From Geoglobus acetivorans (GTDB taxonomy: Archaea > Halobacteriota > Archaeoglobi > Archaeoglobales > Archaeoglobaceae): a stretch of 64,000 nt of DNA. Position 1 is the first letter of the stretch; every line of letters starts with the position of its first letter. The notes below the pieces were generated by a model. It saw nothing but the letters and a program-made list of their open reading frames with translations. It was not told the DNA's origin and ran no database searches. Both the position numbers and the translations under genes were made by a program. The DNA lies in contig NZ_CP009552.1 in NCBI RefSeq assembly GCF_000789255.1, forward strand, positions 806,001-870,000, written 5' to 3'. This document shows, in pieces, positions 1 through 7,642 of this stretch.

Positions 1-816
1 ATAGGTTATGTGGAATACCCTGAGCCGGGCTATTACGGGACGAATATTGGAGGTGTTCCAGCAGAGAGATATGTTGCTTTGGATGGATACGACACCCTTG
101 TTTCTGCAGTTTCAAGAAAATGCATCCACTGGGAACTCGGCAAAAAATGTTCATTCTGTAACATTCAGAAGGGGCTTAAAGAATCCATAGACATGAAGGA
201 TCCGGAACTGCTGGCTCAGGCCGTAAAAATAGCCCATGAAAAGGACAGGAAAAGGCATCTCACACTGACAACGGGAACCGTGAACACGACAGACAGGGGT
301 GCCGAACTTCTTGCAGCAGCAGTTAAAGCAATAAAAAAAGAAGTGGATATTCCAGTTCATGTTCAAATCGAACCTGTAAACCGGCACTGGATAGAGAGAC
401 TGTATGAAAGCGGTGCAGACACGATCGGGATACACGTTGAGGTATTTGACGATGAGATCAGACCAAAGGTCATTCCAGGAAAATTATCCCTCGATGACTA
501 CCTTGATGCGTGGAAAACTGCCATTGGCGTGTTTGGAGAATGGAATGTTTCGTCATGGCTCCTAACCGGGCTCGGAGAGAGACCCGACAGCATAACCAGA
601 GGTCTTGAAACAATGCTCAGCATGGCTGTTTACCCGTTCATAGCTCCGTACAGGCCTCCACCTGGAGAAGAACGCGGACCACCAGACCTGAATTATCACA
701 CAAATCTGCTCGAAAAAATTGAAGAAACGCTCGGTGATCTGCAGATTCACCCACCGGAATTTAAATCCGGATGTCCCAGATGTGGTGGCTGCTCGTTCAT
801 TCCCGAATTGTTCTGA
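1..816 (+). CDS. radical SAM protein, 5' end outside the window
   Basis: The reading frame is open from base 1, so the gene probably starts upstream; the GTG at base 10 is only an internal candidate. A C-x8-C-x2-C cluster near the N-terminus (KKCSFCNI) fits a radical SAM iron-sulfur site, followed by TIM-barrel-like sequence (LTLTTGTVNTTDRG, HVQIEPVN, GIHVEVFD). The C-terminus has a second Cys group (GCPRCGGCSF). It resembles the MSMEG_0568-like radical SAM family, whose substrate I do not know. It lies upstream of coenzyme M genes in the same direction but 710 bases separate them, so co-transcription is unlikely. A role in coenzyme M synthesis is only a guess from proximity. Confidence 0.75.
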   Translation: MGYVEYPEPGYYGTNIGGVPAERYVALDGYDTLVSAVSRKCIHWELGKKCSFCNIQKGLKESIDMKDPELLAQAVKIAHEKDRKRHLTLTTGTVNTTDRGAELLAAAVKAIKKEVDIPVHVQIEPVNRHWIERLYESGADTIGIHVEVFDDEIRPKVIPGKLSLDDYLDAWKTAIGVFGEWNVSSWLLTGLGERPDSITRGLETMLSMAVYPFIAPYRPPPGEERGPPDLNYHTNLLEKIEETLGDLQIHPPEFKSGCPRCGGCSFIPELF

Positions 817-1526
817 ATTTTAATCCCCTTTTTGCCGGTCCAATTAACACTCACATTGCGACTCACGTTCCAATTAAATTTACCAAGTTTTATTAAATTG
901 AGATAATCTTAATTATTAACATAATTAACTTTAAATTATTTGATTATTATTTTGATTTTTTAATTTATTTCATAGTAACATTTCGATTGAATTAAATGTT
1001 CTTAAACATATATTTTTAACCCTAAAAGTAATTCAAGTTATATTAAAATATCTTAATAAAACTATTCCACAATTACTGAAATAGAAATAAATTAGGCAAC
1101 CCTAAAAAAGGGGATTTCAGGATTTCGGCTGTTCCAAAATATATGTGAATACGGGGTATACGGTGTGTTCAAGGGGGGGTAACTGCATCAACCACCCGAA
1201 GTCATGAAAAAACGGGTGAAATGGTGATCGTGTGTTACAAAAATTGTGGAATTGACTATTTTACGATAAGTGATTAATATTAAAAATATTATTTAATTAA
1301 TTGAATGTTTGAAATGTGATAAATACAACTGTGTAGTATATACTGCAATAAAATCATTAAAATCTAAGTATATTAAAGTTTAATTAAACTAATTCTAAAA
1401 TAATATTAAATTTAATTAATTTAATAAAAATAAATGCGATTAAATAATCGCGAAAAATTGTGAGTCTTAAATGCGGAAGGATAAAAAAGAAAAAATTAAA
1501 ATCAGTTCATAAAAGATATAGAATCA
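817..1526. other. 710-base AT-rich intergenic region with a GC-richer core
   Basis: No convincing gene. About 250 bases on each side are extremely AT-rich, full of TTAATT/ATTAAA runs, and flank a GC-richer core at roughly 1095-1250 that contains two competing hairpins (separate entry). It may be a long leader for the coenzyme M operon, a small RNA gene or a protein-binding region. I see no origin-recognition-type repeats and no tRNA. Confidence 0.5.
1174..1225 (+). promoter_or_regulatory. two mutually exclusive hairpins upstream of the coenzyme M operon
   Basis: GGGGGGT at 1174-1180 can pair with ACCACCC at 1191-1197 (one mismatch). Alternatively CACCCG at 1193-1198 pairs with CGGGTG at 1213-1218, extendable by outer bases across a bulge to GT at 1224-1225. 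The two stems share 1193-1197 and cannot coexist, as in attenuators and riboswitches. A seven-codon ATG frame starts at 1204. The distance to the first gene (about 300 bases) weakens a direct role. Confidence 0.35.
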
Positions 1527-2711
1527 ATGAAATATGCTCTTCACTGCCCGATGTGTGGCAAACAGTTCAGAGATAATGGATTCACGCTCAGATGCCCGGA
1601 TGGCTGTAATTCCATCGTGAGAACGACCTATTTTGAAAAACTCAGCCCTCAGGGTAAAGGTTTGTGGAGGTATATCAACCACCTCCCGGTCGGATCACTG
1701 TTCAGCTATGAGGATTACCCGGCCATCCTCAAAAGTGAGGAGTATTCATCAATGTATGAAAGCGAGATATACTTCATCATCAACGGATATTCTCCAGATT
1801 TCGATGTGAGGATGAAAACGTGCACATTCAAGGAAATTGAAGCAATTGTTTCGTTAAAGTATGCTGAAGAGTGGAGAAGGAACATAACTCTTGCATCCGT
1901 GGGAAATACGGCAACAGCATTTCTTGAGCTTGGAAAGTATGCTGAAAATACCAGTGTTGTGCTGTTTGTCCCTGAGAAAGTGTTTGACTGCACATTCGAA
2001 ATAGAGAGAAGTGAAAATGTGAGTCTTGTCATGGTGAAGGGGGGATACAGCAGAGCCACCGAACTCGCACACAGATTTGCACATGCCAGAGATGGCTGGG
2101 AATATGAAGGAGGGGGACTGAATTTCGCCAGACGGGATGGACTTGCAACTTTTGCGTATGCATTTTTCGAGAGGTTTGGGTTTGTCCCCGACACGTATAT
2201 CCAGGCTGTAGGAAGCGGGACGGGGGTGATTGCATTTTATGAGGGTATGAAGCGCCTTGGGGTGAAGCCATCTTCCATGGTTCTTGCGCAGAATTCACCT
2301 TTTACACCGATAGTCGATTCATGGTCGCAGGGGGCTGGGAAAATACCTGAATACTCCTTCGACCCTCTGGACGTCATTTACGCCAAGGTGCTATCAAACA
2401 AAAAACCACTTTACGAGCATAGAGGAGGTTTGTTTGACATTCTGAGAGAGACGAAAGGTAAAGCAATATCCGTTACAGAAAGTGAGGCAAAAAAAGCCGG
2501 GAAGCTCTTTAAAAAGACCTATGGATTTTCACTCTTTCCTGCCGCAGAGGTGGCCATGGCAGTTCTGGAAAAGTTTGACCTGACGGGTAAAAGAATACTG
2601 GTCAACATAACCGGCTCAGGACTTGACAACCTGAAAAAGGATTTTAAAATAAGAAAGCCAAAGCCTGATTACGTTGTTGAGGAGGAAGAGGATCTGGAGA
2701 TGATCGAATGA
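1527..2711 (+). CDS. cysteate synthase (threonine synthase-like PLP enzyme)
   Basis: A PLP enzyme of the threonine synthase fold. Cysteate synthase converts O-phosphoserine and sulfite to L-cysteate, the entry to coenzyme M in Methanosarcina-type archaea. Seen: an N-terminal four-Cys knuckle (C7, C10, C23, C27), a TCTFKEIEA segment with candidate PLP lysine K102, a phosphate/substrate loop ASVGNTATA near 123-131 and the GSGTGV loop near 230. Threonine synthase is the alternative, but the four-base overlap with the sulfopyruvate decarboxylase gene favours cysteate synthase. The acidic C-terminus (VEEEEDLE) is unusual. 394 residues is close to family length. Confidence 0.82.
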   Translation: MKYALHCPMCGKQFRDNGFTLRCPDGCNSIVRTTYFEKLSPQGKGLWRYINHLPVGSLFSYEDYPAILKSEEYSSMYESEIYFIINGYSPDFDVRMKTCTFKEIEAIVSLKYAEEWRRNITLASVGNTATAFLELGKYAENTSVVLFVPEKVFDCTFEIERSENVSLVMVKGGYSRATELAHRFAHARDGWEYEGGGLNFARRDGLATFAYAFFERFGFVPDTYIQAVGSGTGVIAFYEGMKRLGVKPSSMVLAQNSPFTPIVDSWSQGAGKIPEYSFDPLDVIYAKVLSNKKPLYEHRGGLFDILRETKGKAISVTESEAKKAGKLFKKTYGFSLFPAAEVAMAVLEKFDLTGKRILVNITGSGLDNLKKDFKIRKPKPDYVVEEEEDLEMIE

Positions 2712-3793
2712 TTGAGGACGAGGTTGCAGCCAGAATCAAGTCTGCAGGTATCACCCACACACTGTATCTGCCATGCGAAAGGATAAAACTTCTGATTTCA
2801 AAACTTCAGGATAATTTCGAGTCCGTTCCCCTTTCGAGGGAAGAGGAAGGTGTAGGAATCTCAGCAGGACTCTATCTTGCGGGACAGAAACCGCTGATGG
2901 TGATACAGTCTTCAGGATTCGGAAACATGGTAAATGCCCTTTTAAGCCTTACAGAAACATACAGACTCCCGCTCCCGATACTCATAAGCTGGAGAGGTGT
3001 GTTCGGCGAGAAAATCGAGGCTCAGAGACCCATGGGCAGAAAAATCAGAAGCATGCTGAATGCACTCGGTATCCATTATACCGTTTTTGATGGCAACAAT
3101 TCTGAAGACATTGAAAACACAATCTCCACAGCTTACGAGGAGAATAAGATCACAGCAGTTCTGCTCAAACCGGATATCTGGAGCAGAAGTGAAGACCTTG
3201 CCTTTGAACCGAAAAGTTTTGAAACCAGGAAAGTCGAAGTGCCCGGTGGAAAAGCAAGATACACCAGATATGAACTGATCCAGGGAATGAAAGGCTTTCT
3301 TGAGGGAAAAATAGTTGTCTCAAACATAGGTTATCCGAGCAGGGAGCTGTATCACGTGATTGATCAGCCCACGAACTTTTACATGCTCGGCAGTATGGGT
3401 CTTGCCACTTCAATAGCCCTCGGGATAAATCTAACAGGCAGACAGGTGGTATCCATTGACGGAGACGGTTCAATTCTGATGAATCCCTCAACGATATTCA
3501 CTGCAGGGCTCCTTTCAGAAGGGGGGTTGAAGATAATAGCAATTGATAATTCTGCATACGGCAGCACAGGAAACCAGACCACTGCCACGATCCGGGCAGA
3601 TCTTTCGCTCCTCGGAATTTCGGCCGGGCTTGAAACATTCAGAGCCGTAACACCAGATCAAATCACTTTCCATGCCTCCAGGCCTGAAACCATGTTTATC
3701 CATGCTCTTGCAAAACCCGGAAACGCCAGAGTTGGGACAATTCCACTCAGCCCGGAGGAGATACGGGACCGGTTCATGGAGGCGATAAAGTGA
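2708..3793 (+). CDS. comDE: sulfopyruvate decarboxylase, ComD-ComE fusion
   Basis: Thiamine-diphosphate enzyme that decarboxylates sulfopyruvate to sulfoacetaldehyde in coenzyme M synthesis. In many methanogens the two subunits are separate; here one 361-residue chain carries both. The N-terminal ComD-like half has the glutamate region PLSREEEGVGISAGLYLAG and QSSGFGNMVNALLSL. The C-terminal ComE-like half has the ThDP motif SIDGDGSILMN and later IDNSAYGSTGNQTTA. It overlaps the upstream gene by four bases and the downstream gene by four, so the three are translationally coupled. A generic acetolactate synthase-like enzyme is less likely at this length. Confidence 0.9.
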   Translation: MIEDEVAARIKSAGITHTLYLPCERIKLLISKLQDNFESVPLSREEEGVGISAGLYLAGQKPLMVIQSSGFGNMVNALLSLTETYRLPLPILISWRGVFGEKIEAQRPMGRKIRSMLNALGIHYTVFDGNNSEDIENTISTAYEENKITAVLLKPDIWSRSEDLAFEPKSFETRKVEVPGGKARYTRYELIQGMKGFLEGKIVVSNIGYPSRELYHVIDQPTNFYMLGSMGLATSIALGINLTGRQVVSIDGDGSILMNPSTIFTAGLLSEGGLKIIAIDNSAYGSTGNQTTATIRADLSLLGISAGLETFRAVTPDQITFHASRPETMFIHALAKPGNARVGTIPLSPEEIRDRFMEAIK

Positions 3794-4674
3794 GGATTGG
3801 CTACCTATCCACACTCTACCACACGTCACACATGCTAAAAGCGAAGAGGCTCGTCAGAGCAGAGTGGAAAATATTTGGGACTGGCATGGAAATCGTAAAG
3901 GCTCTTGAAGAGAAAAGGATAGACCTCGCATACGTAGGACTCACTCCAGTGATTTTTGCAGTCGATAAAGGGGTGGACATATTCTGCATCTCAGGTGGAC
4001 ACGTGGAAGGGACTGTCATTGCGGGAAGGTTCGAGGACAGATTTCCGGATTGCCTCGAGGGTAAAAAAATAGGAGTTCCTGCGAGGGGAAGCATACACGA
4101 TGTCCTACTGAGAAGTTACCTTGCAGAGCTTGACTTCCATGTGATCAACTACCCGTGGGCCGAGATGATTCTTGATGACTTTGCTGAGGGTAAACTAGAT
4201 GGCGTATGCGGAACGCCCAACCTTGCAATACTTGCCAAGAGGTATGGAGCGGTGATCTGCGGCAGACCTTCAGATATATGGCCCTGGAATCCGAGCTATG
4301 GCATCGCTGTGAGGGAGGATTTTTTTGAAGAGAACTTCGACACATTGAGAGAGTTTCTCATAAAGCACGAGTGGGCAACCAACATCCTGAGGGAAGCTGT
4401 GGATCATGCCGGAGAGTTTCTTGAGAGATACATAAGAAGAGAGCTCGATTTCCGGACTGTAAAAGAGATACTCCTCCTCAGTCCAAAGTACTGTGCATCC
4501 CTTCCGGATGAGTACGTGAGCAGCACGCTGGCCCTTGCCGCACTCATGAAAAAGCTCGGATACGCTGAGAACAGCCTTAAAAAATCAGATGTGTTCAACT
4601 TCGATTTGATTTCCGAAGTGCATCCCCAGAAAGAACATTACTCCGCATGGAAAAACGGGAAAACTGAAAAATAA
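3790..4674 (+). CDS. cytosolic NMT1/THI5 or DUF3834-like binding-protein fold in coenzyme M operon
   Basis: 294 residues resembling the periplasmic binding proteins of ABC transporters (NMT1/THI5, DUF3834), but with no signal peptide or lipobox, so probably cytosolic. The two-lobed fold is suggested by LAYVGLTPVIFAVDKGVDI, KIGVPARGSIHDVLLRSYL and DGVCGTPNLAILAKRYG. GTG start overlaps the comDE stop. No transporter genes are nearby. Inference: a catalytic or sulfur-delivery role in late coenzyme M synthesis, whose archaeal thiolation step is not settled to my knowledge. Confident as a gene, not about function. Confidence 0.72.
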   Translation: MRIGYLSTLYHTSHMLKAKRLVRAEWKIFGTGMEIVKALEEKRIDLAYVGLTPVIFAVDKGVDIFCISGGHVEGTVIAGRFEDRFPDCLEGKKIGVPARGSIHDVLLRSYLAELDFHVINYPWAEMILDDFAEGKLDGVCGTPNLAILAKRYGAVICGRPSDIWPWNPSYGIAVREDFFEENFDTLREFLIKHEWATNILREAVDHAGEFLERYIRRELDFRTVKEILLLSPKYCASLPDEYVSSTLALAALMKKLGYAENSLKKSDVFNFDLISEVHPQKEHYSAWKNGKTEK

Positions 4675-4704
4675 AATGTGGAAATCAGTTTCCCCTGTAT
4701 CCGG

Positions 4705-4935
4705 TTACGCCATTTCCCTTCTATCAAAGCTCTCAGACTTTCCAAAAGCTCTGGAAAACCTCATCACTGCACCGACGAGACCTGCCAGAACGATCGATGA
4801 CAGGAATGTTATCCCGATTACTCTGAGATGTGTGCTGGGTTCAGGCATACCTCCGTATGCAATCGACAGGATAAAGAAGTTCACTGCAGAGAGGGCTACA
4901 AACATTATCCCCCAGAGCCTCAGAAACTCTTTCAT
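4705..4935 (-). CDS. small two-TM membrane protein
   Basis: 76 residues with two hydrophobic helices (LWGIMFVALSAVNFFILSI and VIGITFLSSIVLAGLVGAVM) and a charged C-terminal tail. The opposite-strand frame over the same bases lacks sensible composition, so I choose this strand. A TATA-like ctatatatat lies about 35 bases upstream on the minus strand (near 4969-4979). It converges with the coenzyme M operon, leaving about 30 bases between stops. Family not recognised. Confidence 0.6.
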   Translation of the reverse strand: MKEFLRLWGIMFVALSAVNFFILSIAYGGMPEPSTHLRVIGITFLSSIVLAGLVGAVMRFSRAFGKSESFDRREMA

Positions 4936-5008
4936 TATTAATCACCAATAATTAGTTCACGCTGTTACCATATATATAGTTTTCCATACCGGTTATGCGT
5001 GAGTGCAG

Positions 5009-5052
5009 GCGGGGTTACATTGCCTCCCAACCCTGGCAATTTTCAGCCCCGC
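5009..5052. other. nested stem-loop in the 324-base intergenic region 4936-5259
   Basis: GCGGGG (5009-5014) pairs with CCCCGC (5047-5052) and inside it ATTGCC (5019-5024) pairs with GGCAAT (5035-5040), giving a two-tier hairpin with near-symmetrical internal loops. The rest of the gap is AT-rich and holds divergent promoters for the flanking genes. It could be part of a small RNA or an operator; direction is unknown. Confidence 0.4.
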
Positions 5053-5229
5053 TAAAAATATGTGGGCCTGGAAGCCTGAGGTTCTAAATTAAATTTCTAT
5101 TTGAGTATGACATACTGTTAGCCTAAATTAAAGAATGAAATTTATTTAACCATAAAAACTATTCCTATGAACATTGAGGACAGATGATTGAATACACAAT
5201 TTTATACACCCTTCGAGAGTCGAAAACTA

Positions 5230-5241
5230 TATATTTAATCA
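5230..5241 (+). promoter_or_regulatory. TATA-box promoter of the response regulator gene
   Basis: A TATA-like ctatatattta about 25-30 bases before the ATG at 5260, the spacing expected for a nearly leaderless archaeal transcript. No Shine-Dalgarno is visible before that ATG, which agrees. Confidence 0.5.
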
Positions 5242-5259
5242 TTGTGATTCAAATAATTA

Positions 5260-5619
5260 ATGAAAAAAGTGTTATTAATAGCTGACGATGATTCAATGGT
5301 TCAGGATGTTCTAAAAATCATGCTCTCAGACCGCTACGAGATAATTCTTGCATCAAACGGAAAAGAAGCAGTTGAACTGTATAAAAAATTGAAGCCAGAC
5401 ATCGTTCTGATGGATATTGTTATGCCAGGTATGGACGGTATTGAGGCCACAAAAAAGATCAAACACATCGATCCTGACGCCAAGGTTCTCGCAATTACTG
5501 CCTACGCATCCCATAAGGGCGATAAAATGCTGGAGGCGGGTGCTGTGGATGTTATCGGTAAACCTCTGAAAAAAATGGACCTTGTAGAAAAAATCGAAAA
5601 GTACATCAATTCCCCGTAG
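5260..5619 (+). CDS. CheY-like single-domain response regulator
   Basis: A stand-alone 119-residue receiver domain that would be phosphorylated on aspartate and relay a signal by binding a partner. Seen: acidic pocket D9-D11, phosphoacceptor D52 in LMDIVMPGMDG, the switch Thr in LAITAYAS and conserved Lys in VIGKPLKK. No output domain, so it resembles CheY/Spo0F types. It sits beside, and converges on, a KaiC ATPase and PAS protein operon, suggesting the cluster forms one signalling route. The local PAS protein has no kinase domain, so the phosphodonor must be elsewhere. Confidence 0.93.
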   Translation: MKKVLLIADDDSMVQDVLKIMLSDRYEIILASNGKEAVELYKKLKPDIVLMDIVMPGMDGIEATKKIKHIDPDAKVLAITAYASHKGDKMLEAGAVDVIGKPLKKMDLVEKIEKYINSP

Positions 5620-5629
5620 TCGCTCTGTC

Positions 5630-6025
5630 CTACTTCATCCTGGAGTTGTTGTGAGATTCATGGTATTTCACCGCACCAATGATAAGTTTCATAATGGTCT
5701 CCGCATCACCGATTTTTAATGCATGTACAAACTTTGCTGCGACTTCTTCAACCTCACCATACTGGTAAAACTTTATAAAAATCGTTTTAAAGAAAGTTAT
5801 TACCATTTCCTGGCTGCCATTGAAAAAATTCAACAAGCAGCGATATGTCTCAATTGGCTCCCGTATGGTTCTCTGAAAAAAACTCAGGTCTTTGATATTT
5901 TTCCCACACGCAGAACTCAAATAAAAGTTCAGAATCGCAAGGAAACCCTGACCGTAAACATCAGTAATCAATCTGTCCAGTATCTTCGTTGCATGACCAA
6001 TATCAATGTTATTATCAAAGTGCAT
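5630..6025 (-). CDS. predicted helical protein downstream of KaiC
   Basis: 131 residues, predicted mostly alpha-helical, no membrane segment. It has a GGGAGGA ribosome site on the minus strand a few bases before ATG at 6025. It follows the KaiC gene by 23 bases, so it is probably in the same operon and may be a KaiC partner. It ends ten bases from the receiver gene stop on the other strand. I do not recognise the family. Confidence 0.7.
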   Translation of the reverse strand: MHFDNNIDIGHATKILDRLITDVYGQGFLAILNFYLSSACGKNIKDLSFFQRTIREPIETYRCLLNFFNGSQEMVITFFKTIFIKFYQYGEVEEVAAKFVHALKIGDAETIMKLIIGAVKYHESHNNSRMK

Positions 6026-6048
6026 ATCATGTCCTCCCTATCCTTTGG

Positions 6049-7407
6049 TCACCGGATTATGACTCTCCCTTCTTTGAAATCCATGTATCTGATTCTTTTA
6101 TCATGTATTGAGCCCCTCTCTTTCAGAATTGTAATCCTACGCTTTATTTCATCTTTCTCGCGTTCAAACCAGAGAGCTATTATGTTGTCAGCTATGGTGC
6201 TAAGCTCAGCAATCTCCCCACCAACCAAATTTTTAAGCGCAGTCATCACCACTGTCGTCCCCTTAGCCTTTGACAGTAAAGCGAAATTTCTTGCAACCTC
6301 CAGAAACTCTTCCCTGCCATAGTGACGTTCTAAAGCCCCCAGCCCGTCCACTACAAGCCTTGACGGCCCGAATTCGTCGTGGATTTTCCTGAAAAACTCA
6401 TAATGTAACCCGGGTGTCAGTTTCTGAGGGCTGTATGAAACGATCTTCAAATTGTCATCAAGCTTACCCAGGTCAAACTTCATGTCTCGAATGACGTTCT
6501 TGAGCTGCTCAGCGGATTCCTCATAACTCAGGTAGACCACCTTTTCTCCATTAACGATACCCTCGATGCAGAACATTAAGGCGATCATGGTTTTTCCAGT
6601 ACCGCTTGGTCCAGAAACGAGTGTAATGGACCCTTTCCGTAAACCGCCTCCGAGCATTTTATCCAGTTCCGGTATCCCTGTAGACAGTCTTTTTCTCCCA
6701 ATAGACCCTGAAAGCATTGGTTCCAGCGGAACATACAATCTCACACCTCTGTCAGTTATGATGAACTCGTACGCCGAGTGTGGTATCAGCACTCCCCTCA
6801 TTTTTTTTATTCTCAAAAGCCTCCTCGTGAGTCCTCGAAGTGAGGTCAACTCCAGCACTATGACACCATCAACTATGAATTCCTCCACACCCTGGCCGAT
6901 GGTGGTAGCCCCGATAGGCATGTCAGCAATCAAAATTGTGGTAAGCCCCATGGATTTGGCTATCCGCGTTAAAGTTGAATGCAGAAAGGACCTTACTTCT
7001 TTTTCTCTCAGCAGAGCAATTAATGCAGTTACAGAATCTATGACCAGACGTTTAGCAGAGATTTCATCGGCAGTTTCCAGAATAGAAGTTGCAATTGCAT
7101 CCAGTGCTTCCTTATCAGCAATCGTGAGTGCTTCAATGAACCTAAAATCCTTTTCCTCAAGCCGATCAAAATCAAGGCCAATGGTACGCATGTTCCTGTA
7201 AAATTCTCTCTTGTTTTCAGCGAAGCTAACATAAATTCCGGGTTCACCATAGTGAAGGGCACCAGAATAGACAAACTGTGCCCCAAATGTGCTCTTTCCA
7301 GATCCGGGATGGCCGGCCAACAGTACAATACTGTTTTTTACAATGCCTCCATTCATTATCTCATCGAAGCCAGGTATGCCCGTCTTCACCTTCACCAACT
7401 CATCCAT
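6049..7407 (-). CDS. KaiC-like double RecA-fold ATPase
   Basis: Cytosolic tandem RecA-type ATPase of the archaeal KaiC-like group, whose members act in signalling rather than a proven clock. Two copies of the domain: first Walker A GHPGSGKST at residues 32-40, second GPSGTGKTM near 265, each preceded by the TGIPGFDEIMNGG / TGIPELDKMLGGG signature and followed by hydrophobic Walker B strands (LVIDSVTAL, LVVDGLGAL). I chose the ATG at 7407 over the upstream one at 7500 because AAGGAG lies about eight bases before it and the KaiC signature follows at once. Probably co-transcribed with the downstream helical protein. Confidence 0.9.
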   Translation of the reverse strand: MDELVKVKTGIPGFDEIMNGGIVKNSIVLLAGHPGSGKSTFGAQFVYSGALHYGEPGIYVSFAENKREFYRNMRTIGLDFDRLEEKDFRFIEALTIADKEALDAIATSILETADEISAKRLVIDSVTALIALLREKEVRSFLHSTLTRIAKSMGLTTILIADMPIGATTIGQGVEEFIVDGVIVLELTSLRGLTRRLLRIKKMRGVLIPHSAYEFIITDRGVRLYVPLEPMLSGSIGRKRLSTGIPELDKMLGGGLRKGSITLVSGPSGTGKTMIALMFCIEGIVNGEKVVYLSYEESAEQLKNVIRDMKFDLGKLDDNLKIVSYSPQKLTPGLHYEFFRKIHDEFGPSRLVVDGLGALERHYGREEFLEVARNFALLSKAKGTTVVMTALKNLVGGEIAELSTIADNIIALWFEREKDEIKRRITILKERGSIHDKRIRYMDFKEGRVIIR

Positions 7408-7642
7408 ATTCCCAGCTCCTTCAAGAGAATATCCCCCGACCATCACAATGCGAGAGGCTGCTGCAATTCCCTGAAGTCTACACACTACCCATGGATGCAC
7501 GGTTAGGACAGTATATCTCTATTCATTATTTATTATTTATATTTTTTCAATAGATATGTGAAGGCTTCACAGTAACTCCGAATAATTTAAAAGTGTGCGA
7601 TTCAGGCTAAAAACTGCCATCTGGACAATGAGAGAATTTGTT

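Noticed and set aside
1204-1227. Seven-codon ATG frame in the coenzyme M leader as a leader peptide
   Set aside because: No ribosome site and no informative codons; archaeal attenuation by leader peptides is not established.
4676-4951. Plus-strand gene opposite the two-TM protein
   Set aside because: Lacks hydrophobic pattern and ribosome site, whereas the minus frame has two clean TM helices and a TATA box.
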